Assembly: GCA_009733575.1 (NCBI GenBank)
Contig: ML769788.1
Location: 1 to 54,152, forward strand
Source of the DNA: Gymnopus androsaceus JB14
Taxonomy: Eukaryota > Basidiomycota > Agaricomycetes > Agaricales > Omphalotaceae
Length of the DNA stretch: 54,152 nucleotides
Direction: 5' to 3'
Part shown: positions 1 through 10,822 of the stretch, piece by piece
How the letters are laid out: the number at the start of each line of letters is the position of its first letter
How positions within the stretch are numbered: position 1 is the stretch's first letter
Notes under the pieces: generated by a model
What the model was told of the DNA's origin: nothing
What the model saw: only the letters and a program-made list of their open reading frames with translations
The model's database searches: none
Program-made: the position numbers and the translations under genes

Positions 1-160
1 CCTACTCGAGTGACTTGCGCGGCGGTTGTATAAGCTTGTTAGGTAACTCGCGGGAATCCCTGAGAGTTGGAGTATCATTGCGCGGCGACGTAAAGGCTCC
101 CGAGATACGCAAAGTCGTTTGTTGAGTCGGCGTACTTGACTTCTCATACGGTGACTCGAT
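1..160. repeat. Dispersed repeat, CpG-rich copy
   Basis: This stretch is homologous to 17442-17600 in the same orientation. The two copies align almost without gaps over the first 105 bases, and nearly all differences are CG here against TG or CA there. It ends in one copy of a segment containing TTGTTGAG and GCGTACTTGAC that is present three times in the other copy. I see no coding potential. The copy here keeps its CpGs, so it is either younger or was protected from CpG decay. Confidence 0.8.
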
Positions 161-306
161 CTCGATGGATTCAATAGTGCGCTCCTCCGCATGGCAAGAT
201 CCCCAGGTGCGTAATTTTTCGGTATACAAATGTCCGAGTCTAACTTTGATTCCAGACTACCAAACGTTTTTGTGGCTAATCTTCAAACTAGACTACCTCT
301 TCATCC

Positions 307-778
307 TCAAAAATTCGATACACGTCTTCTTCCGTGCTTGACACTGGGAAGGACTTGATCATTCCCAACAAGGAGGCGAAAGTCCTCTCTATCATTGATA
401 CTGGTATCGGTATGCTGATATGGTCAACAACCTTGGTACCATCGCGAAATCTGGAACAAAGGTCAGTGGTTTTTTCATTCTTCTTTTTCATTCATTCACT
501 CATTTTCACTGCAATTTCAAGGTTTCATGGAAGCCTTGAGCTCTGGTGCTGACATCTATATGATCGGTCAATTCGGTGTCGGTTTCTACTCTGCCTACCT
601 CGTCGCCGAGCATGTACAGGTCATCTTCAAGCACAACGACGATGAGCAGTACATCTGGGAGTCGGCTGCTTGCGGTACCTTCACCATCACTCAAGACACT
701 GTCAACCCTCCACTTGGCCGTAGTACCGAGACTTGTAAGGAAGACCAACTTGAATACCTTGAGTAGAAGAAGATCATC
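307..778 (+). pseudogene. HSP90: Hsp90 N-terminal domain fragment
   Basis: The translation matches the ATP-binding N-domain of the cytosolic chaperone Hsp90 in order: KIRYTS, PNKEAK, DTGIGM (nucleotide-binding motif), then [10 protein letters not shown] in a shifted frame, an intron (about 466-523, GT...AG), [27 protein letters not shown] (glycine-rich lid), and KEDQLEYLE followed by an in-frame TAG at 764. Only about residues 35-200 of a roughly 700-residue protein are present, with frameshifts, so it cannot make a chaperone. The intron is kept, so this was copied or left as DNA and not through mRNA. It joins Not3-derived sequence directly at about 780. Confidence 0.85.
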
Positions 779-785
779 GCTTACT

Positions 786-2372
786 TTGTGGAAAGCAATA
801 CGGTGCGCTTCGTTCCAATCTCTACAAACGATTACTCATTCAATGGATTACAGGAAGAAGATTTCGACGAGTATGAAGGAATCTACGACGAGCTCAACCT
901 TGATGAGGAAGAAGAGAAATTCCGTGGCCTGGTACATGATGACGATGAGGTCGACAAGTCTGTCGACCTTAGCGAAGGTATGTTGTTCCTTGCCATGTTC
1001 ATTTGTTCGAGAAATTCACAATGCAATACAATAGACTTACCGCGGACACCTAACAAGAAGCTTGATGCTGAGAGTCAAACAAGTAGTTGGCCGGATAGTA
1101 GTCCAATTTTGAAAAAGGCAACTGTCACACTAAGAAGTGCGTGAATCTCTTCCTCTCTGTCTAATATATTTTCGCAGAGGGCTCTATTGATGGTAACGTA
1201 TTATTCACTTAACGCATGGAATTGACCATTCATCCCTTTCCCCCAGCTGAATCGCCAATAACGAGTATGCTGAAAACATTTATCCCTCATCCGGCCACCA
1301 TCAGCGGCACCCGCGCCACGGCCTGCTCCAACATTAACGCCCATACGGTATGCAGCGGCGGCGGCAGCAATAGCACCGACTCAGGCTCACCCTCCAACAA
1401 CAAGCAGTACAACGCCCAGTGTACCATCAGCACCGTCAATACTGACACCTTCATCTCGCGCATCACAAGACCAGGTGTCGGTGGAAACCTCATCACCAAG
1501 CTTAACACATCCCTCAGTGACAAGCCCATGCTCTCGTTTGGCAGCATCTGTATCACAGCAGCCCGACCGCTCATTCTGCTCAAGCCAAGAGTCACCAGCA
1601 ATATCCGAGGCTGAGCCGAGCTCAGTGGGAGCTCCTGCACATCGTCTCCACACCGAGCATCTGTATCTCGCAAAGGTTTGCTAGGGACTGCCCTTTATTT
1701 TTGTGGTGATGGAATGTCATTTTTTCAGATTCGATATCTTCGCCCACGAGGGCTACGCTGTCTTCAACTTCAATTGCTGGAGTATGTATATTTCTATCTT
1801 CCATTCCTTTATATCCTCATCCATCTTTCTCTCCAGTCAACACTATTCCTCGAAGTCCCTGTACCAACCCAACCCTCCACAGACGGAAGCCTCCAAACAC
1901 AGGCACCTATCACCACCATCGCTCCTTCACCACTACCACAACAAGTACAGCAGTACGCTATGAACCCGAACCCATTAGCCAGTGTTCCCGTTCCCATTGC
2001 TTCAGCAAGCTCACCGGCAACCCAGTCGCAATCCCAAGTGGTGCCCCAATTTCCTCCAGGAGTTAAAGTATCAGCCAACGAGTAGGCATTACATGTTCCT
2101 CAGCAGGCTATATCTACAAGTGCCAGTGCCGGTGCCAGTGTGGTTGCGAATATGGGTGCGAGACCGCCTTCGGTGGCGCAGGCCCAAGCACCGCGTATAG
2201 TGGGCTCGCTGTCAGACCTCGTGGTGTCGTTTGAAAATGCGAAGCAAAAGGGTTTGTGTTTGTCCCTTTTATACCTTGTTTATTTATTTTACTTGATATG
2301 CAGTGGTACATTGTATGAACAATTCGGACCAGGTAGGAGGATTATCGAATCAGGCTAGATGGCCCGGCGTAG
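786..2372 (+). pseudogene. NOT3: CCR4-NOT subunit Not3/Not5 fragment
   Basis: Not3/Not5 is a scaffold subunit of the CCR4-NOT mRNA deadenylase complex. The frame starts YFVESNT, is interrupted by an intron (801-855), and continues EEDFDEYEGIYDELNLDEEEE, the acidic motif that follows the N-terminal coiled coil. After a second intron (978-1033) comes LPRTPNKK and then a Ser/Thr/Pro/Gln-rich linker spread over shifted frames (about 1280-2085). The last part holds SLSDLVVSFENAKQK (about 2200-2250), another intron, and MNNSDQVGG, which resembles the start of the NOT-box region. The N-terminal coiled coil and the C-terminal NOT box are missing and several frameshifts are present. It is fused in the same orientation to the Hsp90 fragment. 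Confidence 0.75.
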
Positions 2373-5300
2373 AAATAACATAATTCAATTAGTGTACAGA
2401 CTTATATCGTTCGCATGAACAAGTGGTCAGTGTGCACCTTAAGTGTTTATTGTATTGATTAAGCGCCGGAGTATTCGTGGAGCGTGAGGTTCGATTCCTG
2501 GCAACGACCTTTTACTTCGGCTCCACATCGGTCCGGTGAATGCTTCCGATGTCTCCATTGCATCCATCTTTGTCATTGCGTACCTCCGCCTCGGTGACTC
2601 ATCATCCCGGCGCCTTGGGCGCTGGCATTGCTGGTGTAACGGATAAATCCCTTGGTCATAGTGGTGCTGTGGATTTATCCCATAGCGCCATTTCAGTGGC
2701 ATTGGCTCTTCTGTGGTTATACCCCTGCTGAAGCATTTGCAAAGTAGGGATTTAGCCCAGGCTCAAGCCTCCAGGATAACAGTTAGAGGTGCATTTTCAA
2801 AGGTTCCGCAAAGAAAATACTCTATTTGTCTCTTGAAAGTGACTGGTGTTTCTAGAAGTGATGCTGGTAGACAATTGAAGGATAGGATCTCCTTTTCTAA
2901 TCAATCTATACTGATTCGGGGCAATGATAGGGGCAACAATATAACAATGACAACAAAAAGAACCACCAACAATATGGCTTGGTTCAACAAAGTGATTCCC
3001 AACAGTAGGGCAAAACCACTCAGGACAACAGACAGTTTGTTTCCTGTACACCTGAGCTCAGTTGCAACAGATGGTTGTTTCTCGGTGGTCACACTAGACT
3101 CCTCAAAACTAAAACAACAATTTGACTTGGTATAAGTCTGGGGTTTTCACAGTTGTCAGGATTATAAGTCTCTAACGCTGGGTGCAATAAACAACTCTTT
3201 TCTGTACCACACAAAGTATTACTTTGGTTCACAAGGGAGTGGTATCTTTCCTGTCTCAGCTGTAGCTACGTCAACAAGGATTCACACTAGCAACAAATGA
3301 GGTCCAAAGGTAACTTGTGCTGCAAAGGAAATATAGCTAGGCTTTTATACTACTCTTGTCCAGACACCGGTTAAATAATAAGGTACTTTGAGAATCCGGA
3401 GAAATGGTACAACTTATTCCGAAAAAGGAGAAAATTATAATAAAGTAGTCCATATATGCATATATCTGCAACCCTAATGTCTGTTCATCTGCTTCTTATG
3501 GGCATTATACCCTATTTCTATCTGGGTTTTACACCTTTGGTCCTTTCCTGGGCGACGCGTACTGCTATGTAGCTGATGCATGTCCAGTGTTGTGCTCACT
3601 AATCCCATCATAGTTCTGTTTCTCATCGTAACTTATTGTGTCCTTCTTTCCTTCTTTCGTATTATCATTCCCCATCCTTGTAGCTTTCCAATCATACCCA
3701 TATCTCTATATCCCTGCAGTATATTCATGCGGGAAAACACCAACTAACGTACGGTGTTATTCTCCTAGCTTGAATCTCTGTCTATTACGCGTCATTTCTT
3801 CCATTTCTCGGCAGACACGTACACCTTCCAATACTGATACACATCACTTTGAGGGTCCACATATACTCTCTTGGCTTTGTCAATCCTCCTGTTCTTATTT
3901 CTTTCTTTCAGCATACGCCGGTTATCCATTTGTTTGGTGCCAAACAGATTATTAGTGCTTCCTTGGTATCAAGCTTTGAAGTATCATTCGGCTATCATGA
4001 CAATCTTGGCATCAGCCCACTGGAATTGGTTCTGTCCCATTTTGCGAAGTTTATATCCTTCCATAATCCCTGAGTTACTTGTCTTCAGAGTGTATCCTTT
4101 GGAGCTCAAGTCTATGTGGGCAATATGCCTCTTTTAATATGAGTTCTGGTGTTGACATGCCAGTAAGACTCCGCTACCAGACTACGGATTCCTACAAACT
4201 ACTTAGAGCTGATATTCAGTTTAATACCATGGCTCTGTTGGTCCGAGTATTTCCACACTTATTAGAGTTGTTACAGCTATCAGCTTGGGCTCACTATAGC
4301 TCTCTTATACCGTCTCTAGAAGTGAACTTGTCAAGAATCACGTTCTCGAGGTCTTGCCAAAAATTTGGCGTATTATTGGGCCTCATCCTCATGCTTCCTT
4401 ACAGTGAAGTTACTGGGCTTAGTACACCTTGTGTACTGGAATTGGCTGACATTTCCTGCTCCTGCCTAGGCAGATGTCAATGTCTATGCATGCCAATTTC
4501 ATGCCAAAACCCTCTTTTCCTTCAAGCTAAGAACCTGTGCATATGTCATTACTTTGACTGTGTCCAGGCTCATAAGCTTAGATATTTATTATATCCTTGC
4601 ACCCCTACGCTAGTACTTACCTTATTCAATGGTTGGGTATGGGTATAGTATGTGTGTAAAGGCTTTGAATGTTGATATTCCAACAGCCTAAAAGCAATGG
4701 CTCAAGTGTAGCTCTGGCATTCTCCACCATCATGGGAGACTGTAAATTCATTGACAGTGATACACCAATTTTTCAGCTAAAGCTGAAACTGTACAGAATT
4801 GATAATCTTAGATTCTGTATCATACTCAATATGGTTATACCAAGAACTATAGTGAGCACAAGCTAATAGTTGAAGTCTATTGAGAGTCTGTTGTACTCTA
4901 GAGATTGCAGAGTGATGGTATGCATTAATGGTATCCCACTTAACTTTGTGAATGCATCTCGTTCCAAGTCCTATGCATTGTATGGTGTAGCAAGTCAAGC
5001 TCAGCGGATACCAAGTTGATGAGCAAGGCTATTCCGAGCCCACATATAATTATTACTAGGCTGTACAATCAAAAGACATACCCAAGGGATTGAAGTTTCT
5101 GAGGCAGCACTTGGTGCAGCCCAACGAGCTGGTTATACAAAATTTACAATGTTACTCTGCTGAGATGAAAACTCTTGACCAGATGAAAGCTTGCCTAGGC
5201 AATCTCATTGCAGAATGTCCGGTAACTCTGGCCTGGAGCTGCCGCAATGAATGGAAACACTCCCATGATGTCATAAGTCTCTTGACTGAGATGATAAAAG

Positions 5301-5451
5301 CAACATGGATGATAGAATCATCTAGGCAAGCTAAAACTCTCCAAGACCAAATATTGTACTAGCTGCATCAGGAAAAGCACCTTAGGCTGAAGTTGACTTC
5401 AGGTCAACTTGAGCCTAGGACATCACCACCATAGGCTCAAGTCCCTCAAGG
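2373..5451. other. Gene-free, CpG-poor repeat sequence
   Basis: No reading frame here resembles a protein I know. Short frames such as 4079-4648 (+) have irregular composition and no conserved motif. Around 2459-2516 is a possible degraded tRNA-derived sequence: a B-box-like GGTTCGATTCC followed by a T run, without a foldable 5' half. A diverged inverted repeat pairs about 4232-4310 with about 4785-4935 around a shared core GCTCACTATAG, suggesting an old TIR element. CpG dinucleotides are rare from about 3.6 kb onward. Confidence 0.5.
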
Positions 5452-5640
5452 CACCTGGGTCAACTCAAGTCAACCCAGGTTGTATCAATTCATGACTTCA
5501 ACAATGTATACACCTGAGTCAACTCAGGTTGCATCAAGCCATGACTTCAACAATGTATACACCTCAGGGCACCTGAGTCAACTCAGGTTGCATCAAGCCA
5601 TGACTTCAACAATGTATACACCTCAGGGCATCTGAGTCAA
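5452..5640. repeat. 59-bp tandem repeat with internal palindrome
   Basis: Three and a part units of 59 bp lie head to tail. Units 5511-5569 and 5570-5628 are identical; 5452-5510 is diverged and a partial unit follows 5629. Each full unit holds the near-palindrome ACCTGAGTCAACTCAGGT, 8-bp arms around two bases. The array sits just outside the 3' end of the Plavaka transposase. It may therefore be a subterminal transposase-binding array, but that is inference from position. Confidence 0.85.
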
Positions 5641-5757
5641 ACCACCAGCCACTTGGGTAGTCCAGAGTAAACCACCAAGCAGATATATATTTGAGCATCC
5701 TAAGTAACTCAAGTAAACATGAAGACTTTGAATAATTTTCAAGTAAAGTATTAAAAA

Positions 5758-8700
5758 CTATTCTTTGTAAATAGTCTTGTAAGTATATACAGAAACCCAG
5801 TTATTAATGAAAAAAGAAGTAGCTGAATCCAAGATATTATAACTTGTCCATGAAGCCTGATTATGAGTAGCAGTAGATGCAAAATTGGGTGAAAGCATAC
5901 AAGATTGACAAATATTAGTTAATGGAATAATAGACCATGGATGGAATCCATCTGCTTGCAGTGCAGATTGCTGAACAGTTGACATGTTGTGCTGCTTCTG
6001 TTGCTGTGCAGTCAATGTAGGCACAGTGAACCATTCTATATAAGCAAGAGGAGCCTTTGGCCAGTATGAAGGAGCTGGGGTAGTATGAGTACCAATGAGC
6101 TTGAGTTGTGTAGGTAGACAAAAGAGGACTTTGACACGCCCAACACGAAGTTCCTGAAGAAATCTGAGTATAGAAACTTAAACAAAATAAAGCAAAATAC
6201 CTTCAAGTCCAACAGTTTCTGCTGTGTCTGCTGTCAGCACAACAACAGTATCAAACCTTCCCTCATTAAGAGGTGAAGCCTCTACTACATCCTTCTGCTC
6301 CAGATTTCCTTCCTCCAATAGCTCATGAGAAAACTTAAATGAGTGGTAGATATCAAGCTGTTGGAAAGGAAGTTGCTTGCATAGATGCATGAAGGACATC
6401 ATTTCAAGTTGAGTTGGGCTTGAGCATTTCAAGATAAGCTTTTAGATGCTGCAAGAAGCCAGGGGTACGGTGGGAGATTTGAATGGAAGAGATGGATTTA
6501 TGTGGACAGGTGGGAACTTTGGGAAGAAGAATACGTGGTTTTGAAGAAGGAAGAGGAGCAGGAGCAGTAGGCTGCTCACAAGCAGTTTTGATGAGAGCTT
6601 GTTGTTCCAGAACCCAAGTAAGTTCACAGTCAAATGAATTGATGTTTTCCTGTTCGGGAAAGCCACCAGTGTCATGTGATGAAACTCATCTCGTTTATTT
6701 GAGGCCTGCCAACCTTTTTTGGCAAAGTCAATATGCAAGCGCTCAAACATTTCAGTATTGTAGTTGTCAGTGGCACCAAGGAAGCGGATAGCTTCAACAT
6801 AGTGCTGAAGCAAATGAAATTTTGGGATATTAAGATCCTTGTGAACGCCAGTCTGAATGAAGCTGTCTTTATATTTATGCCAGGTCTTGAGAGCATTGTC
6901 CATATAGGAGAGTGTGTCATCATCATGAATGGTATACTGGGAAAGGTAAATGAAGTCAAGGATAGCACGGACTGCAGTAAGAGCACGCTTGGGCATGGTG
7001 TCACAGCCAACAAGACATGCAAGAAGGATGCGACCCATGTTCTTTCGCTCAACTCCACTCATCTGAGAGAGTGAGGAGATACCATTTTTAAAATGGTGCA
7101 CACCATAGCAAGGAGGTAAGCAGTGAATACAACGATCGAGTTCATCTTTGGAAAGAATCTGCTGGCACCATGCAATTAGATGCTTCAACACTCTTGGTAG
7201 AGTTGGTGGAGAACATCAGGGGTAATGGCAAAATGGATGTCACAAAAGGGAAGTTCATCCCAGAAAGGATGATAGGTATAACCTGATACTTCTTCATCCA
7301 TGCAGGACTTGAAGTACTGAGCAGATGAGGTAGATGAGGCGCGAGCCTCTTGCATAACCTCCAAGGTCCATGCATTAGTACAACGAGAGCTGGGTTTTGC
7401 ATCACTCAGATGGTCGGCATCAACATGACACTTTGGACAGGTGCCATATTTAGAACATGTTACCATACATTGCTTGGGAAAGTCGGCAACATAGCTAGCA
7501 AGGATGGGATGTACACGCCGAACCTCTCCATCAGCACTTGCCATCTCAACACCATCCTTGCCAGCAGCAACCAGCAGTGAGACAACATGTCGCATGGCCT
7601 CATGAAAGAGACGTTGGTAGCAGCCGCTAGCTTCACGCTTTGCCAGACCATCTTTATTCAGCTTTTCAACAGGCAGATACGCAAGTAGGACACAAACTTG
7701 CTGCATGGGTTTGCGTCGAAGGGAATGGGAATATTGCCCAGTGTAAGATAGACTGGGTGGGCTTGTTTACTGCCGGAGAATTGGGTGAGCTGAGTTTTAT
7801 CAGTTGCGATTATCAGCGGGGCTACAGTTGCACCCTTCGGGAGTTTGTCCTACAAGAGACTAATTTAATACATGCAGGGAATTAAGAATAAAAGAGGTAA
7901 CACACCTGCATAAATTGCCACCACTTGCTGCTCCACATTTCTGAGTAAGTTCGCTGCTTCTTCTCTGCATCCTTGAAGATTGACTTGGGACGATAGACCA
8001 GATGCTGGGCCAGCAAAGGATCTCCCCACAAACTCTTGATAACATCAAGAATATTGCGATGGCGAAGGATGAACTCTTCATCTGGGCAATCCTTGAAACG
8101 GAGACACCGGACCTTCCAGTCTCCAGCCTTGGGACGAATCGAGTCAACACATTTGTGAAGGCCTCTTACGTTGTGGTATGAGAGTCCAAGTTTCTCAATG
8201 ACCTGTAAAATGGTTAGAGTAATGCCACGATTTGAGAAATGAACAACTTACTCCTGGAATTTGAAGAAACCTATCAAAAGAATTGTGCCCCACATTATTC
8301 TTCACCACCCATTCTGCCACTCGCCAGTCCATCTCTGATGCAAATGGTGCATAGATATTCCGTGGGGGACTGCTCGAACCATCCATAGGCACATCAAAGG
8401 AGATGTGATGCGCGAGACGCCACCAGTCATGAAGGGACTGGTCCATACGAACAACAGCACCTTCACTTTGGTGTTCAACTTCAAAGAGCAACAGGTCACC
8501 ATCATCCAAGGTGCGCACATTGCCTCCCAGCTGCCGCTCAGCCAAACGGTCTCGGTGAGCTTGTGTGGAAGGGCCAGGCCCAGCAACACCAACAGGAGAC
8601 TCGGGCTCCAAAGGAACGAAGTGGAAGTGATTGTTTTCCTCTTCGAGTTCCTGTAGCAGCTCTCCAACCAGCTCTCCATCTTGGTCCGGGTCGCCTTCAC

Positions 8701-8878
8701 TCTCTCTGCGCATTAGTTCATCACCGAGGTCTTCATGGTCAATCTGGGCTTCGAGTGAAGTAGACTTTTGGTAGGACCGATACCAGGAGCAAGAGGTAGA
8801 CTGTGTAAGGTGGCTAGTTAGACCTTTCTGGGTTTGAAAGGACTTTCCGCAGTTTGCAGGACAAATGAGTGAGTCCAT
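5758..8878 (-). pseudogene. Plavaka-family transposase, frameshifted
   Basis: Plavaka transposases are CACTA-related cut-and-paste enzymes common in Agaricomycetes. The ATG at 8876-8878 opens an N-terminal C2H2-like finger (CPANCGKSFQ...HLTQS), then an acidic linker and NIYAPFASEMDWRVAEW, a typical segment of this family. Introns at 8203-8251 and 7850-7915 restore the family sequence (LPKGATVAPLIIATDKTQLT, then HPVYLTLGN). Further on are DVLHQLYQ, HHFKNGIS, ILDFIYLSQY, IPKFHLLQHYVEAIRFLG and ERLHIDFAKKGW, and the C-terminal GRFDTVVVL, WSIIPLTNICQSCML and SFFINNWVSVYTY close the gene. Single-base frameshifts break it near 7735 (after LTLGNI), 7196 (after LYQ) and 6670 (after HHMT). It is inactive as written, and is oriented away from the companion genes at 10.8-15.8 kb. 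Confidence 0.85.
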
Positions 8879-8963
8879 AGGTGGATAGTAGCATTATGAA
8901 TGACGTGGTGAGGTCCCGGGTGAGAAATGGTAGATGGAAGGAAGCGAGTGAAGCCTTAATAAA

Positions 8964-8987
8964 ATATATATATATATATATATATAT
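8964..8987. repeat. (TA)n microsatellite
   Basis: Twelve uninterrupted AT dinucleotides lie about 85 bp upstream of the Plavaka transposase start codon. No other feature is visible between 8879 and 9349 apart from the hairpin at 9311-9332. Confidence 0.9.
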
Positions 8988-9310
8988 TGTAAATTGTGAT
9001 TAGTGCAAAGAATGATGCCATGTACTCGGAGCCAAGAGTGTTACGACTTGAACAAGCAGATTGCAAAAGCGTCAGCCTTGTGAAACGCTGCAGCGGTAGC
9101 AAAGCCACAGAATCTCGCAGCAGAGCGGAAGTAAATTATGGTAGAAAAACATTAGTATATAGCCAGTAATGCTGCAAATTTCACGTACTGCTGCATCCTG
9201 GTCCAGAGCCTGAGCCATTGTCGGTGGTAGCATCGCGAGAGACTCCAAGAGTCTCAGCAACACCAGAGCCATCGTAAAGAAAGGCTTGAGAACACAGGCA
9301 TTGACATCAG

Positions 9311-9332
9311 CACACCAAGTCAATCAAGTGTG
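9311..9332. other. Short hairpin, loop family B (copy 3)
   Basis: CACAC (9311-9315) pairs with GTGTG (9328-9332) around the 12-base loop CAAGTCAATCAA. The same loop recurs at 10027-10038 in a hairpin with a different stem. This copy lies about 18 bases past the stop codon of the microexon gene (9350). Confidence 0.6.
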
Positions 9333-9349
9333 TGTTCAAGGTTTGCCAA

Positions 9350-9993
9350 TCAGTCTATCCTCTTCAGTTGAAGAACGCCCAAGACTTCTAGCATCAAGTT
9401 CGAGGTGAAAAACGGAATAATAGTGAGACTTACTGTGGCAAATGACGTTTTGTCCAGAGCTGGCGAATGGCCTAGGAATAAGAGGCATCAAATCTTTGAC
9501 ACAAGCAGCAGATGATTCAAGGACATACCGGAATATGCGCCATAGGATGAGAGGCCATCTGGAAGAGAAGAATGAGCACCATACGAGCACAAGAGAAAGA
9601 GGAAAACTTACCTAGATGAGTCAAGTTGCGCTACAGTAGAACACAACAAGCGTCCGTAATTATGAAAAAGTTCATACAGAGAACGACTTACCTGGTCGGA
9701 AAGCATCCCGCTTGCCACAATATGACCGCGCATCGAAGACAATTCAACAGAATTGCACTCCAGCAGATAAAAATGGGTTAGTAATTGAAGAAAGTCAACC
9801 CAGCAAGACTTACCATAGTCAGACCAATTACCTGCACAACCAGAGGCTGCCCCAGTGGTTGGGTTGGCAGGTAAGGCATTCTCCTAGTCCGTGTACCTGC
9901 ACAACCGAGGCCACCCGGGCGTATGGGCTGGTACAGGGCCCAGAGGTTGGTAGAAGGATGGTAAATGCTGAGATAGAGAGCACACTGAATCAA
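9350..9993 (-). CDS. Uncharacterised microexon gene in Plavaka region
   Basis: I do not recognise this protein. On the minus strand a chain of small exons joins in one frame across GT-AG introns: an upstream exon ending at 9814, then 9692-9757, 9612-9630, 9529-9558, 9434-9493 and 9350-9387 (TGA at 9350-9352). Introns are 56, 61, 53, 35 and 46 nt. The last five exons, counted from an internal ATG at 9731-9733, give exactly 63 codons: MRGHIVASGMLSDQ, RNLTHLD, GLSSYGAYSD, LMPLIPRPFASSGQNVICHK, VLGVLQLKRID. The frame stays open upstream (PYLPTQPLGQPLVVQVIGLT) to about 9993, where no ATG is seen, so the 5' end is unresolved. Family B hairpins lie at both ends. It could be a captured host gene piece or a Plavaka accessory gene. 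Confidence 0.4.
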
Positions 9994-10048
9994 TCAAGTG
10001 TACTCTCTCGCGCCGCTGGTAGCCACCAAGTCAATCAAGTGGTACCAG
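9975..10048. other. Paired short hairpins, loop family B (copies 1 and 2)
   Basis: Copy 1 (9975-10008): AGAGAGcACACT pairs with AGTGTaCTCTCT, one C/A mismatch, 10-base loop GAATCAATCA. Copy 2 (10016-10048): CTGGTAgCCAC pairs with GTGGTACCAG, ten pairs with one bulged G, loop CAAGTCAATCAA. They are 7 bases apart. The stems share no sequence but each is self-complementary, while the loops share TCAATCA. Confidence 0.65.
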
Positions 10049-10285
10049 TGCTGGTCCTTGTCGTTGAGAACGGTGTCAAGGACGAACTTGAGTCATGCTT
10101 TGCGCACGGACCCATGGGCGCTCGATTGGCGTCTTGAGACTCAGAGCTCGTGGGTCACCTGACTCATCCTGATTGAAGTTTGAACTGTTGTTTAAATCTT
10201 TCCTCTTCTTACCATCATCATCACCATCAACCTTCAACATTACCCAGAACCACCTCAACCTCGAAATCAACTTTGCTGCCATATC

Positions 10286-10348
10286 GATAGCCTGCTTGTC
10301 GCGGCTATCAATACTCTCTTGCTACTACCGTGCTTGTCGCCGGTAGTA
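10286..10348. other. Double hairpin, loop family A (copy 1)
   Basis: First hairpin: GATAGCC (10286-10292), loop TGCTTGTCGC (10293-10302), GGCTATC (10303-10309). Second hairpin: TACTACCG (10323-10330), the same loop TGCTTGTCGC (10331-10340), CGGTAGTA (10341-10348). The spacer is 13 bases. The two stems are unrelated, the loops identical. It lies about 475 bases upstream of the start codon of the gene at 10823, in sequence with no other recognised feature. Confidence 0.85.
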
Positions 10349-10822
10349 CCAGACTTTAACTTGTTGTGCTTGGAGCCAACAAGAACGACTCAACAAAAAG
10401 CCGTACTTTTCATTGGTGTACCAAGACCAATCCATTCCTTTCATTCATTGCAAGGTCTCAGAGGTACGTAGCCCATCGATAGGCAGTGTGGCGCACCTCA
10501 CTGTTGCGATGTTTACAGACCAATATCATCTATTTGGGCACCAACGCGGAGGTAAATATCTCATTCTCGAAACAACAAGCTCACTACTGACTGTCTCTAA
10601 TAATGCAGGATTCAACTTACGCCAGCGCAGAGGTATTAATTTATTCTTGAAACAACGAGATGGCCACTACCCTCCTTCAACGCTCCAGGACTTATCAATC
10701 CTGACTTTTTGTCCATACTGGTACGCTTATTGTTTGATTTTGTGTCGCTCGTACTCATGAGGACTTGACAGTTGTTTAATTGCATTCATCTTGTCCTTCT
10801 TTGACTGAAGCTCCTCCAAATC

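Noticed and set aside
1287..1673. A minus-strand frame of 128 codons over the Not3 linker
   Set aside because: The plus strand carries the Not3-like Ser/Pro/Gln linker in pieces; the antisense frame has no motif of its own.
2459..2516. tRNA gene
   Set aside because: A good B-box-like sequence and a T run are present, but no matching 5' acceptor arm, D arm or anticodon stem could be folded. At most a tRNA-derived relic.
4079..4648. A 189-codon open frame on the plus strand
   Set aside because: Composition is irregular and Cys/Leu-rich with no motif, it overlaps a diverged inverted repeat, and the region is CpG-decayed repeat DNA. Length alone fits chance in AT-rich sequence.
8964..8987. (TA)n as a TATA promoter for the Plavaka transposase
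   Set aside because: It lies upstream of the start, but pure TA microsatellites are common and nothing else supports promoter function.
10413..10760. A 115-codon plus-strand frame upstream of the gene at 10823
   Set aside because: No ATG-led product with recognisable sequence; several GT-AG pairs inside suggest possible small exons, but I could not join them in a convincing frame.
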